Source of the DNA: Janthinobacterium violaceinigrum
GTDB lineage: Bacteria; Pseudomonadota; Gammaproteobacteria; Burkholderiales; Burkholderiaceae_D
Direction: 5' to 3'
NCBI RefSeq assembly: GCF_009208555.1
Contig: NZ_WFLI01000028.1
Coordinates: forward strand, 1 to 64,000
Length of the DNA stretch: 64,000 nt
A program made the position numbers and the translations under genes. This document shows positions 27,843 through 36,697 of the stretch, piece after piece (position 1 is the first letter of the stretch; every line of letters begins with the position of its first letter). The notes under the pieces are model-generated. The model was not told where the DNA came from. It searched no databases and saw only the letters and a list, made by a program, of their open reading frames with translations.

Positions 27843-28087
27843 GGTGCTCTTTCTCACAGTTGAACGATGGCGACAGGTATACCGCAGCGTGGCTGCGGCG
27901 CCCATAGGCAATAGTGACTATCCGGGTGACTACGCGCCTATGCATTCCTGGTGCCGGAAACCGACTTCTTGCCAATACCGCCGCGCGGGACGCATCGCTA
28001 GACTGTTTGTATCGACGCTTGAGCCATCGTGCTTGCAGCGTTTTTTAAGACCTGGCGCCGCTGTCCGCGGCGCAATGTGGAGGTAGC
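27843..28087 (+). promoter_or_regulatory. narG promoter region with hairpin before the ribosome site
   Basis: This 245-base gap serves narGHJI and the divergent small gene. It holds the weaker copy of the TTGCCRAT motif (CTTCTTGCCAATAC, 27966-27979). A 7-bp stem GCGCCGC/GCGGCGC (28055-28061 and 28067-28073) ends just before GGAGG (28079-28083). I do not see a convincing FNR palindrome (TTGAT-N4-ATCAA). Confidence 0.4.
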
Positions 28088-31000
28088 ATGAGTCACTTTC
28101 TGGACCGCCTGAAATTTTTTAGCAAGCCCGCCGAGCCGTTTTCCAACGGCCATGGCACCGTGGTCGATGAAGACCGTACCTGGGAAAACGCCTACCGCCA
28201 GCGCTGGCAGCACGACAAGATTGTCCGTTCCACGCATGGCGTGAACTGCACCGGCTCGTGCAGCTGGAAGGTGTATGTCAAGAATGGCCTGATCACCTGG
28301 GAAACCCAGCAAACCGATTACCCGCGCACGCGTCCCGACCTGCCCAATCACGAGCCGCGCGGCTGCCCCCGCGGCGCCAGCTATTCCTGGTACGTGTATT
28401 CGGCGCAGCGCGTGAAATACCCGATGGTGCGCGGCCGCCTGATGGAAATGTGGCGCGAAGCGCGCAAGACCATGGACCCCGTCACGGCCTGGGACTGGAT
28501 CAGCCAGGACCCCGTGCGCTCGCAGCAGTACAAATCCATCCGCGGCCTGGGCGGCTTCGTGCGCGCCACGTGGGATGAATCGAACGAGATCATCGCCGCC
28601 GCGAATGCGCTGACGATCAAGAAATACGGCCCGGACCGCGTCGTCGGCTTTTCGCCGATTCCCGCCATGTCCATGGTCAGCTATGCTTCCGGCACGCGCT
28701 ACCTGTCGCTGATCGGCGGCGTGGCCCTGAGCTTTTATGACTGGTACTGCGACTTGCCGCCGGCCAGCCCGCAAGTGTGGGGCGAGCAGACGGACGTGCC
28801 GGAATCGGCCGACTGGTATAACTCGACCTATCTGATGGTGTGGGGCTCGAACGTGCCGATGACGCGCACGCCGGACGCCCACTTCTACACGGAAGTGCGC
28901 TACAAGGGCACGAAAACCGTGGCCATCTCGCCCGACTACGGCGAAATGGTGAAGTTCGGCGACATCTGGCTGGCGCCGAAGCAGGGCACGGATGCCGCGC
29001 TGGCGCTGGCCATGGGCCATGTGATCCTCAAGGAATTCCATGCGGAAGGGCAGAGCGCCTACTTCCGCGACTATGCGCGCCAGTACACGGACTTCCCCAT
29101 GCTGGTGCTGCTCAAGGAGCACAACGGCACCCTGGTGCCCGATTACTTCCTGCGCGCTTCGCACCTGGACAACAACCTCGACGAAACCAACAATCCGGAA
29201 TGGAAAACCCTCGTCATCGACGAGAGCACGGGGGCGATCACGGCGCCGGCCGGCTCCATCGGCTTCCGCTGGGGCGAGTCGGGCAAGTGGAACCTGGAAC
29301 AGAAGGCGGGCGGCAGCGGCGCGCCCATCGTGCCGATGCTCTCCATGATCAACGACAGCGACGCCGTCACGGAAGTGGGCTTCGCCTACTTCGGCGGCAA
29401 GGACGCGGCCGACATGCTGCTGCGCAAAGTACCCGTGAAAACCATCCGCCTGGCCGATGGCAGTACGGGCCTGGTGACCACCGTGTTCGACCTGACCCTG
29501 GCCAACTACGGCATCGACCGGGGCCTCGGTGGCGAAAACGTGGCGGAAAGCTATGACGACGACGTGCCGTACACCCCCGCGTGGCAGGAAAAGCACACGG
29601 GCGTGAAACGCGCCGACGTCATCACGGTGGCGCGCCAGTTCGCGGAAAACGCGGACCAGACGCGCGGCAAGAGCATGGTCATCGTGGGCGCCGGCCTGAA
29701 TCACTGGTACCACATGGACATGACGTATCGGGGCATCATCAACATGCTGATGATGTGCGGCTGTATCGGTCAGTCGGGCGGCGGCTGGGCCCATTACGTG
29801 GGCCAGGAAAAGCTGCGTCCGCAAACGGGCTGGACGCCGCTGGCCTTCGCCCAGGACTGGGTACGCCCGATGCGCCAGATGAACGGCACCTCGTTCTTCT
29901 ATGCCCACACTAGCCAGTGGCGCCATGAAAAGCTGGAAACGGGCGACATCGCCTCGCCCTCGGCCGCCGGCACCACGGGCGACCTGACCCTGCTCGACTA
30001 CAACGCCAAGGCCGAGCGCATGGGCTGGCTGCCATCGGCGCCGCAGCTGCAGACTAATCCGCTGGAAGTGGCGAAGGCCGCCAAGGCGGCGGGGCAGGCG
30101 CCGGCCGCATATGCGCTCGACCAGATCAAGGCGGGCCAGCTGCAGTTCTCGTGCGACGACCCGGATAACCCGGCCAACTTCCCCCGCAATATGTTCGTCT
30201 GGCGCTCGAACATCCTGGGCAGCTCGGGCAAGGGCCACGAGTACTTCCTGAAATACCTGCTGGGCACGCAGAACGGCTTGCTCAGCGACGAGGACGACTG
30301 CCTCACGCCGAAACAGGTGAAAGTGCGCCCGGCGGCCGAAGGCAAGCTCGATCTGCTGGTGGTGCTGGACTTCCGCATGTCGACCACGTGTCTGTACGGC
30401 GACGTGGTGCTGCCGACGGCTACCTGGTATGAAAAGGATGACTTGAATACGTCGGACATGCATCCGTTCATCCACCCGCTGTCGGAAGCCGTGCAGCCGC
30501 TGTGGCAATCGAAGTCGGACTGGGAAATCTACAAGGGCATCGCCGAGAAATTCTCGGAAATCGGCGGCGAGCTGCTGGGCACCCAGCAAGATATCATCCT
30601 GACGCCGCTGATGCATGACACGCCCGGCGAACTGGGCCAGCCTTTCGATCCCAAGGACTGGCGCGCCGGCGAATGCGAGGCCATTCCCGGCAAGACCATG
30701 CCGAACATGACGGTGGTCGAACGCAATTACCGCGACGTCTACAAGAAGTTCACTTCGATCGGCCCGCTGCTGGAAACCATCGGCAACGGCGGCAAGGGCA
30801 TTTCCTGGAAAACGGGCCATGAAGTGGACGTGCTGCGGGGCGTGAACCGCACGGTACTCGACGAAGGCGTGTCGCAGGGCCAGCCGCGCCTCGACACGGC
30901 CATCGATGCGGCCGAGATGATCCTGTCGCTGGCGCCGGAAACGAATGGCCACGTGGCCGTGAAAGCCTGGGCCGCGCTGTCAAGCATCACGGGACGCGAC

Positions 31001-31786
31001 CACACGCATCTGGCGCTGCCGCGCGAGCATGACAGCATCCGCTTCCGCGACGTGCAGGCGCAGCCGCGCAAGATCATTTCCTCGCCCACCTGGTCGGGCC
31101 TGGAAAGCGAGGAAGTGAGCTACACGGCCGGCTATACCAACGTGCATGAACTGATCCCGTGGCGCACCCTGACGGGCCGCCAGCAGTTCTACCAGGATCA
31201 TTTGTGGATGCGCGACTTCGGCGAAGGGCTGTGCGTGTACAAGCCGGCCATCAACACGAAGACGACGGAAGCGCTGCTGGGCACCCGGCCGAACGGCAAC
31301 AAGGAACTGGCGCTGAACTTTTTGACGCCGCACCAGAAGTGGGGCATCCACTCCACGTATTCGGACAACCTGCGCATGCTGACCCTGTCGCGCGGCGGTC
31401 CCCACGTGTGGCTGTCGGAAATCGACGCGAAGGCGGCCGGCATCGTCGACAACGACTGGATCGAAGTCTTCAACGTGAACGGCACCCTGACGGCGCGCGC
31501 CATCGTCAGCCAGCGCATCCCGGCCGGCATGACGATGATGTACCACGCGCAGGAAAAGATCATCAACGTGCCTGGCGCGGAGATGACGGGCAAGCGGGGC
31601 GGCATCCACAACTCCGTGACGCGCGCCGTGCCCAAGCCCACGCACATGATAGGCGGCTACGCCCAGCTGGCCTACGGCTTCAATTACTACGGCACGGTGG
31701 GCTCCAACCGCGATGAATTCGTATTGGTGCGCAAGATGAACAAGGTCGACTGGCTGGAAGGCCCGTTGCAGGAAGAAGGAGCATAG
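28088..31786 (+). CDS. narG: respiratory nitrate reductase alpha subunit
   Basis: 1232 residues, close to E. coli NarG (1247). It is the catalytic Mo-bisMGD subunit, reducing nitrate to nitrite on the cytoplasmic face of the membrane. The FS0 cluster ligands are in place: H50, C54, C58 and C93 (STHGVNCTGSC, RGCPRG). The Mo ligand is D222 (SFYDWYCDLPPASP), matching the E. coli position. RSTH and the SGGGWAHYVGQEK pterin region are also typical. GGAGG precedes the start. narH follows after one base. No Tat signal cleavage site is seen, as expected for a membrane-anchored cytoplasmic complex. Confidence 0.97.
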   Translation: MSHFLDRLKFFSKPAEPFSNGHGTVVDEDRTWENAYRQRWQHDKIVRSTHGVNCTGSCSWKVYVKNGLITWETQQTDYPRTRPDLPNHEPRGCPRGASYSWYVYSAQRVKYPMVRGRLMEMWREARKTMDPVTAWDWISQDPVRSQQYKSIRGLGGFVRATWDESNEIIAAANALTIKKYGPDRVVGFSPIPAMSMVSYASGTRYLSLIGGVALSFYDWYCDLPPASPQVWGEQTDVPESADWYNSTYLMVWGSNVPMTRTPDAHFYTEVRYKGTKTVAISPDYGEMVKFGDIWLAPKQGTDAALALAMGHVILKEFHAEGQSAYFRDYARQYTDFPMLVLLKEHNGTLVPDYFLRASHLDNNLDETNNPEWKTLVIDESTGAITAPAGSIGFRWGESGKWNLEQKAGGSGAPIVPMLSMINDSDAVTEVGFAYFGGKDAADMLLRKVPVKTIRLADGSTGLVTTVFDLTLANYGIDRGLGGENVAESYDDDVPYTPAWQEKHTGVKRADVITVARQFAENADQTRGKSMVIVGAGLNHWYHMDMTYRGIINMLMMCGCIGQSGGGWAHYVGQEKLRPQTGWTPLAFAQDWVRPMRQMNGTSFFYAHTSQWRHEKLETGDIASPSAAGTTGDLTLLDYNAKAERMGWLPSAPQLQTNPLEVAKAAKAAGQAPAAYALDQIKAGQLQFSCDDPDNPANFPRNMFVWRSNILGSSGKGHEYFLKYLLGTQNGLLSDEDDCLTPKQVKVRPAAEGKLDLLVVLDFRMSTTCLYGDVVLPTATWYEKDDLNTSDMHPFIHPLSEAVQPLWQSKSDWEIYKGIAEKFSEIGGELLGTQQDIILTPLMHDTPGELGQPFDPKDWRAGECEAIPGKTMPNMTVVERNYRDVYKKFTSIGPLLETIGNGGKGISWKTGHEVDVLRGVNRTVLDEGVSQGQPRLDTAIDAAEMILSLAPETNGHVAVKAWAALSSITGRDHTHLALPREHDSIRFRDVQAQPRKIISSPTWSGLESEEVSYTAGYTNVHELIPWRTLTGRQQFYQDHLWMRDFGEGLCVYKPAINTKTTEALLGTRPNGNKELALNFLTPHQKWGIHSTYSDNLRMLTLSRGGPHVWLSEIDAKAAGIVDNDWIEVFNVNGTLTARAIVSQRIPAGMTMMYHAQEKIINVPGAEMTGKRGGIHNSVTRAVPKPTHMIGGYAQLAYGFNYYGTVGSNRDEFVLVRKMNKVDWLEGPLQEEGA

Positions 31787-31787
31787 T

Positions 31788-33338
31788 ATGAAAATCAGAG
31801 CGCAAATCGGCATGGTGCTGAACCTGGACAAGTGCATCGGCTGCCACACCTGTTCCGTCACGTGCAAGAACGTGTGGACGAGCCGCGACGGCGTCGAGTA
31901 CGCGTGGTTCAACAACGTTGAAACCAAGCCGGGCATCGGCTATCCGAAGCAGTGGGAAAACCAGGACAAGTGGAATGGCGGCTGGCGCCGCACGGATGCA
32001 GGCAAGATCGAGCCGCGCCAGGGCAGCCGTCTGAAAATCCTGGCGAACATCTTCGCCAACCCCAACCTGCCCGCCATCGACGAGTACTACGAGCCGTTCA
32101 CCTACGACTACGAGCACCTGCAAAGCGCGCCGCTGTCGCAGACGCCGCCGACGGCCCGTCCCATCTCCGTGCTGACGGGGAAAAAGATGGAGAAGATCGA
32201 GTGGGGCCCGAACTGGGAAGATGACCTGGGCGGCGAATTTGCCCAGCGCAGCAAGGATAAACTGTTCGACAACATGCAGAAGGAGATGTACGGCACCTTC
32301 GAAAACACCTTCATGATGTATTTGCCGCGCCTGTGCGAGCATTGCCTCAATCCGACGTGCGTGGCGTCCTGCCCATCCGGCTCCGTGTACAAGCGCGAAG
32401 ACGACGGCATCGTGCTGATCGACCAGGACAAGTGCCGCGGCTGGCGCATGTGCATCTCCGGTTGCCCGTACAAGAAGATTTACTACAATTGGTCGTCCGG
32501 CAAGGCGGAGAAGTGCACGTTCTGCTTCCCCCGCATCGAAGCGGGCCAGCCTACCGTGTGCTCGGAAACGTGCGTGGGCCGCATCCGCTATCTGGGCGTG
32601 CTGCTGTACGACGCCGACAGGATCGAGGCGGCTGCCTCCGTGCCGCAGGAGCAGGACCTGTACCAGGCGCAGCTCGGCCTGTTCCTCGATCCGCACGACC
32701 CGGCCATCATCGCCGAGGCGCGCCGCCAGGGCATCCCCGACCTGTGGCTCGATGCGGCCGTCAAGTCGCCCGTGTACAAGATGGCCGTCGAGTGGAAGGT
32801 GGCGTTCCCGCTGCACCCCGAATACCGCACCTTGCCGATGGTGTGGTACGTGCCGCCCCTGTCGCCGATCCAGGCAGCCGCCGAATCGGGCAAGCTGGGC
32901 GTGAACGGCATGCTGCCGGATACGCAAAGCCTGCGCATTCCCGTGCAGTACCTGGCCAATCTGCTGACGGCCGGCGACCAGCCGCCCATCGTCTCGGCGC
33001 TGGACCGCATGCTGGCCATGCGCGCCTACATGCGCAGCAAGACGGTGGAGAAGGTGGAAAACCTCACGGTCCTCAAGCAAGTGGGTCTCACCAAAGCGCA
33101 GGTGGAGGACATGTACCACATCATGGCCATCGCCAACTATGAAGACCGCTTCGTCATCCCCAGCAGCCACAAGGAAATGGCGGAGGACAGCTTCAACGAG
33201 AAGGGCAGCTGCGGCTTCAGCTTCGGCAATGGCTGTTCGGACGGGGTCAGCGAGCCTACCTTGTTCGGCAAGAAAAAACACGGTTCGGCCATCTTCATGC
33301 AGATGCCGAAGTCGCGCAAAACGGCGCCAGGCGCTTAA
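31788..33338 (+). CDS. narH: respiratory nitrate reductase beta subunit
   Basis: 516 residues, the electron-transfer subunit with one [3Fe-4S] and three [4Fe-4S] clusters. The first cysteine group is C16, C19, C22, C26 (CIGCHTCSVTCKNVW). Later groups are CEHCLNPTCVASCP, then CRGWRMCISGCPYKK, in which the tryptophan replaces one cysteine, giving the [3Fe-4S] site, and CTFCFPR with CSETC. It links NarI hemes to NarG. It follows narG after one base; narJ follows 9 bases after its stop. Confidence 0.97.
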   Translation: MKIRAQIGMVLNLDKCIGCHTCSVTCKNVWTSRDGVEYAWFNNVETKPGIGYPKQWENQDKWNGGWRRTDAGKIEPRQGSRLKILANIFANPNLPAIDEYYEPFTYDYEHLQSAPLSQTPPTARPISVLTGKKMEKIEWGPNWEDDLGGEFAQRSKDKLFDNMQKEMYGTFENTFMMYLPRLCEHCLNPTCVASCPSGSVYKREDDGIVLIDQDKCRGWRMCISGCPYKKIYYNWSSGKAEKCTFCFPRIEAGQPTVCSETCVGRIRYLGVLLYDADRIEAAASVPQEQDLYQAQLGLFLDPHDPAIIAEARRQGIPDLWLDAAVKSPVYKMAVEWKVAFPLHPEYRTLPMVWYVPPLSPIQAAAESGKLGVNGMLPDTQSLRIPVQYLANLLTAGDQPPIVSALDRMLAMRAYMRSKTVEKVENLTVLKQVGLTKAQVEDMYHIMAIANYEDRFVIPSSHKEMAEDSFNEKGSCGFSFGNGCSDGVSEPTLFGKKKHGSAIFMQMPKSRKTAPGA

Positions 33339-33347
33339 GGAGCTCAT

Positions 33348-34016
33348 ATGGAACACGCTATGCATCATTACCAAGTCCTTTCTCGCCTGCTGCTGTACCC
33401 GGAGCCCGAGCTGATCGCCCACCTGCCGCAGCTGGACGCGGCGCTGGCGGCCGTGCCGGAACAGCATGCGCTGCTGCGGCCCTTGCTGGCGCACCTGGAA
33501 AGCAGCAGCCTGATCGACCTGCAGCAGCAGTACGTGGCCACCTTCGACCGCAATCCGTCGCACTCGCTGCATCTGTTCGAGCATATCCACGGCGAATCGC
33601 GCGACCGGGGCCAGGCCATGGTCGACCTGATGGAGGAATACAAGCGCCACGGCCTGCAAATGGTGGGCGACGACTTGCCCGACTTCGTGCCCCTGTTCCT
33701 GGAATTCCTGGCGCAGCTCGACGAGTCGGTTTCGGCGCCGCTGCTGGGCGACGCCGTCCACGTGCTGGCGCACATCGGCCGCAAGCTGGCGGCCAACGGC
33801 AGCCCGTACGCGCCTGTCTTCACCTTGCTCGAACGCCTGAGCCCCGTGGCGGCCGAAATGCTGGCCGAACCGCCGGTGCGCGACATGGATGAAGCGCTGG
33901 AAACCTTCGGTCCCGGCGCGGACGGCGTCGAGCCGCTGCTGCGCCAGGGCCCGGGCCAGGTCGCGGGCGGCGTCCATCCCGTGCATTTTCACCCGCAGCC
34001 GCGGCGCGCCGCCTGA
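33348..34016 (+). CDS. narJ: nitrate reductase assembly chaperone
   Basis: 222 residues; AAGGAG lies 5 bases before ATG 33348. The all-helical TorD/NarJ fold motifs are seen: VLSRLLLYPEPELI, QQQYVATFDRNPSHSLHLFEH, HGESRDRGQAMVDL and LPDFVPLFLEFLAQL. NarJ holds NarGH for Mo cofactor insertion and membrane docking and is not in the final enzyme. Third gene of narGHJI. Confidence 0.95.
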   Translation: MEHAMHHYQVLSRLLLYPEPELIAHLPQLDAALAAVPEQHALLRPLLAHLESSSLIDLQQQYVATFDRNPSHSLHLFEHIHGESRDRGQAMVDLMEEYKRHGLQMVGDDLPDFVPLFLEFLAQLDESVSAPLLGDAVHVLAHIGRKLAANGSPYAPVFTLLERLSPVAAEMLAEPPVRDMDEALETFGPGADGVEPLLRQGPGQVAGGVHPVHFHPQPRRAA

Positions 34017-34051
34017 GCGGCGCCCGGCATCCGCATGAAGAGGAGTACATC

Positions 34052-34738
34052 ATGAGTCATTATCTGCATCAATTCGTCTACGGCATCTACCCGTACATCG
34101 CGCTGGCCATCTTTTTTCTCGGTAGCCTGATCCGCTTCGACCGCGAGCAATACACGTGGAAGTCCGATTCCAGCCAGCTGCTGCACCGCGGCAGCCTGCG
34201 CCTGGGCAATATTTTGTTCCACATCGGCATCATCGGCCTGCTGTTCGGCCATGCGGCCGGGCTGCTCACGCCCGTCTGGGTGTGGGATACCCTGGGCGTG
34301 TCGCATAGCCTGAAGCAGGGCGTGGCCATGGCGGCCGGCGGCGTGATGGGCAGCCTGTGCCTGGCCGGCATCCTGATCCTGCTGGTGCGCCGCTTTTCCA
34401 ACGACCGCCTGCGCGCCGTCACCACGGCCGGCGACAAGCTGGTGATGGCGTGGATCCTGCTGACCTTGCTGCTGGGCCTGTCGTCGATCTTCGTCTCCGC
34501 CTCGCACATGGATGGCCACATGATGGTCTTGCTGATGCAATGGGCGCAGCACATCGTCACGTTCCGCGCCGATGCGGCCAGCTTCATCGTCGATGCGCCG
34601 CTGGTCTTCAAGCTGCACCTGTTCATGGGCATGTCGCTGTTCGTCATCTTCCCGTTCACCCGCCTGGTGCACGTGTGGAGCGGTTTTGGCGCCATCGGCT
34701 ATCTTGGCCGCACCTGGCAACTGGTGCGCCGCCGTTAA
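34052..34738 (+). CDS. narI: respiratory nitrate reductase gamma subunit (cytochrome b)
   Basis: 228 residues with five membrane helices. It oxidises quinol at the periplasmic side and passes electrons through two b hemes to NarH. Candidate heme histidines are H57 and H67 (FHIGIIGLLFGH) and H189 and H207 (KLHLFMG, RLVHVW), matching the E. coli pattern 56/66/187/205. AAGAGGAG precedes the start. Confidence 0.96.
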   Translation: MSHYLHQFVYGIYPYIALAIFFLGSLIRFDREQYTWKSDSSQLLHRGSLRLGNILFHIGIIGLLFGHAAGLLTPVWVWDTLGVSHSLKQGVAMAAGGVMGSLCLAGILILLVRRFSNDRLRAVTTAGDKLVMAWILLTLLLGLSSIFVSASHMDGHMMVLLMQWAQHIVTFRADAASFIVDAPLVFKLHLFMGMSLFVIFPFTRLVHVWSGFGAIGYLGRTWQLVRRR

Positions 34739-34753
34739 TAAAGGAGCTACATC

Positions 34754-35500
34754 ATGGGAATCTCCGTCAATGGCATCGATATCGACGATGCCGACATCGC
34801 CCGCGAACTGCCGCATCACGACGGCGCCGGCAATCCGCTGAAACAGGCCGTGCATGAACTGGTGCTGCGCCGGCTGCTGCTGGACGAGGCGCAGCGCCTG
34901 GGCGTGCAGGGCGGCAGCGACGACGACCGCATCGAGGCGCTGTTTGCGCAGGAAGTGCGCGTGCCGCCCGCCGACGATGCGGCGTGCCGCACCTTTTATG
35001 CGCAGCGCCCGCAGCTGTTCTGCAGCGGCGCGCTGGTCGAGGCGCGCCACATCCTGTTCCAGGTGACGCCGGAAGCGCCCCTGGAGCTGCTGCGGGCCAC
35101 GGCGCAAGCCGTGCTTGATGCATTGAAGCTGGCGCCCGAGCGTTTCGGCGAACTGGCGACGCAGTATTCGAACTGCCCGTCGGGCGCCCTGGGGGGCAAT
35201 CTGGGCCAGCTGTCGCCGGGCCAGAGCGTGCCCGAGTTCGACGCGCTGCTGTTCCGCCTGGAAGCGGGCGCGCTGGCCGGCCATTTGCTGGAAACGCGCT
35301 TCGGCTACCACATCGTGCAAGTGCTGCGCCGGGTCGAAGGCCAGGCCATCGCCTACGAGGCGGTGCAGGCGCAGATCGCCGACCGCCTGTCGCGCGCCGC
35401 GTGGCAGCGCGCCGTGCACCAGTATCTGCATTTGCTGGTGGGCCGCGCCGAGATCGCGGGCATCGCGCTGGAAGGCACAGCCAGTCCTTTAGTGCAATAG
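34754..35500 (+). CDS. PpiC/parvulin-type peptidyl-prolyl isomerase in the nar operon
   Basis: 248 residues. The region from about residue 90 to 195 is a parvulin domain: ARHILFQV, FGELATQYSNCPSGALGGNLG, FRLEAGALAGHLLETRFGYHIV. The first 90 residues are a short helical region with no signal peptide, so it acts in the cytoplasm, unlike SurA or PrsA. It follows narI by 15 bases with AAGGAG, and so is the fifth gene of the operon. A role in folding of the reductase or NarJ is likely from position only; NifM is a comparable cytoplasmic relative. Confidence 0.88.
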   Translation: MGISVNGIDIDDADIARELPHHDGAGNPLKQAVHELVLRRLLLDEAQRLGVQGGSDDDRIEALFAQEVRVPPADDAACRTFYAQRPQLFCSGALVEARHILFQVTPEAPLELLRATAQAVLDALKLAPERFGELATQYSNCPSGALGGNLGQLSPGQSVPEFDALLFRLEAGALAGHLLETRFGYHIVQVLRRVEGQAIAYEAVQAQIADRLSRAAWQRAVHQYLHLLVGRAEIAGIALEGTASPLVQ

Positions 35501-35503
35501 ACC

Positions 35504-35552
35504 GGAAGGCGTAGGCCGCTAGGCCTTCTGGGGCACAGCCAGATTGTGTCCC
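35504..35552 (+). terminator. two short hairpins between parvulin gene and moaA
   Basis: GAAGGC (35505-35510) pairs with GCCTTC (35523-35528). A second stem, GGGGCACA with TGTGTCCC, follows at 35530-35551 with one wobble. Neither is followed by a T tract. They may partly end nar transcripts before moaA, which starts at 35589. Confidence 0.35.
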
Positions 35553-35588
35553 AGCCTTTACAATCAAGGAAGAAACAGGAGTAGCGTC

Positions 35589-36575
35589 ATGGGTAGCGTC
35601 AAGTTGCAGGACCGTTTTGGCCGTGCTATCGATTATGTGCGGCTGTCCGTCACCGACCGCTGCGATTTGCGCTGCAGCTATTGCATGCCCAAGGGCTTTC
35701 GCGGCTTCGAAGAACCGAAGGACTGGCTGACGTTCGACGAGATCGAGCGCCTGCTGGGTATTTTTGTCCGCCTGGGCACGCGCCGCGTGCGCCTGACGGG
35801 CGGCGAGCCCCTGTTGCGGCGCAAGCTGCCGGAGCTGGCGCAGCGGCTGTCCGCGCTGCCCGGCCTGCAGGACCTGTCGCTGTCGACCAACGCCACGCAG
35901 CTGGGCAAGCATGCTGCAGCCCTGCGCGCGGCGGGCGTGGACCGCATCAATGTCAGCCTGGATTCGTTGGACCGCGCGTGCATGCAGCAGATCACGGGGC
36001 GCGACAGCCTGCAGCCCATCCTCGACGGCCTGATGGCGGGCAAGGCGGCCGGCTTCGATCCGATCAAGATCAACATGGTGGCCATGCGCGGCGTCAATGA
36101 CGGCCAGATCGAGGCCATGGCCGCGTTCTGCATCGAGCAGCAATTCATCCTGCGCCTGATTGAAGCCATGCCCATGGGCAGCACGGGCCGCAATGCCTGC
36201 TACATGCCGCTGGGCCCCGTGCGCGAGCGCCTGGCGGCCCGCTTTGGCCTGGTGCCGCAGGCAACGGAACTGGGCGGCGGGCCGGCGCGCTACATGGCGA
36301 CCCGGGATGGGCGCGCGAGCATCGGTTTTATTACGCCCATGTCGCAGCATTTTTGCGCCACCTGCAACCGCGTGCGCCTGTCCGTCGATGGTACCCTGTA
36401 TCTGTGCCTGGGCCAGGAAGAGAAATTCGCCTTCGGCCCCATGCTGCGCGGCGGGGCCACGGATGCGGAGATCGAGGCGGCGATCCGCGCCGCCATCGAA
36501 CTCAAGCCGCAGCAGCACGATTTCAATACGCAGCCGGACAAGATCGTGCGGTTCATGGCGCAGACCGGTGGATGA
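35589..36575 (+). CDS. moaA: GTP 3',8-cyclase (molybdenum cofactor biosynthesis)
   Basis: 328 residues, radical SAM enzyme. It converts GTP to 3',8-cyclo-dihydro-GTP, first step of molybdopterin synthesis, with MoaC. ATG 35589 follows AGGAG. The SAM cluster is C25-x3-C29-x2-C32 (CDLRCSYC). The second cluster is C256-x2-C259-x13-C273 (FCATCNRVRL, LYLC). The conserved LTGGEPLLR and the required C-terminal Gly-Gly are present. Being next to narGHJI, it may be the copy that raises cofactor supply under nitrate respiration; whether another moaA exists elsewhere is not visible. Confidence 0.95.
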   Translation: MGSVKLQDRFGRAIDYVRLSVTDRCDLRCSYCMPKGFRGFEEPKDWLTFDEIERLLGIFVRLGTRRVRLTGGEPLLRRKLPELAQRLSALPGLQDLSLSTNATQLGKHAAALRAAGVDRINVSLDSLDRACMQQITGRDSLQPILDGLMAGKAAGFDPIKINMVAMRGVNDGQIEAMAAFCIEQQFILRLIEAMPMGSTGRNACYMPLGPVRERLAARFGLVPQATELGGGPARYMATRDGRASIGFITPMSQHFCATCNRVRLSVDGTLYLCLGQEEKFAFGPMLRGGATDAEIEAAIRAAIELKPQQHDFNTQPDKIVRFMAQTGG

Positions 36576-36592
36576 ATGGCGGTGTCAATGCT

Positions 36593-36619
36593 GGGGTCAG
36601 ACCCGCCGGGTCTGACCCC
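36593..36619. repeat. 12-bp perfect palindromic hairpin between moaA and narX
   Basis: GGGGTCAGACCC (36593-36604) and GGGTCTGACCCC (36608-36619) enclose the loop GCC. A related hairpin lies after narL (39291-39316). Such GGGTCTGACCC palindromes are, to my knowledge, frequent between genes in Oxalobacteraceae. It has no T tract, so it may be a dispersed repeat more than a terminator. Confidence 0.75.
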
Positions 36620-36697
36620 GGATCTTGGCTTGTGGGTGGAACGATGTCGCTGACTTGACGGCATAGGAACCACAAACAGGCATTTATTAGGGGCGGT

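Noticed and set aside
28020..28045. possible FNR site (TTGAGCCATCGTGC) before narG
   Set aside because: Only the first half resembles TTGAT; the second half does not match ATCAA.
27998..30952. 984-codon minus-strand frame opposite narG
   Set aside because: narG is certain on the plus strand with all cofactor ligands; the opposite frame is a GC-driven shadow.
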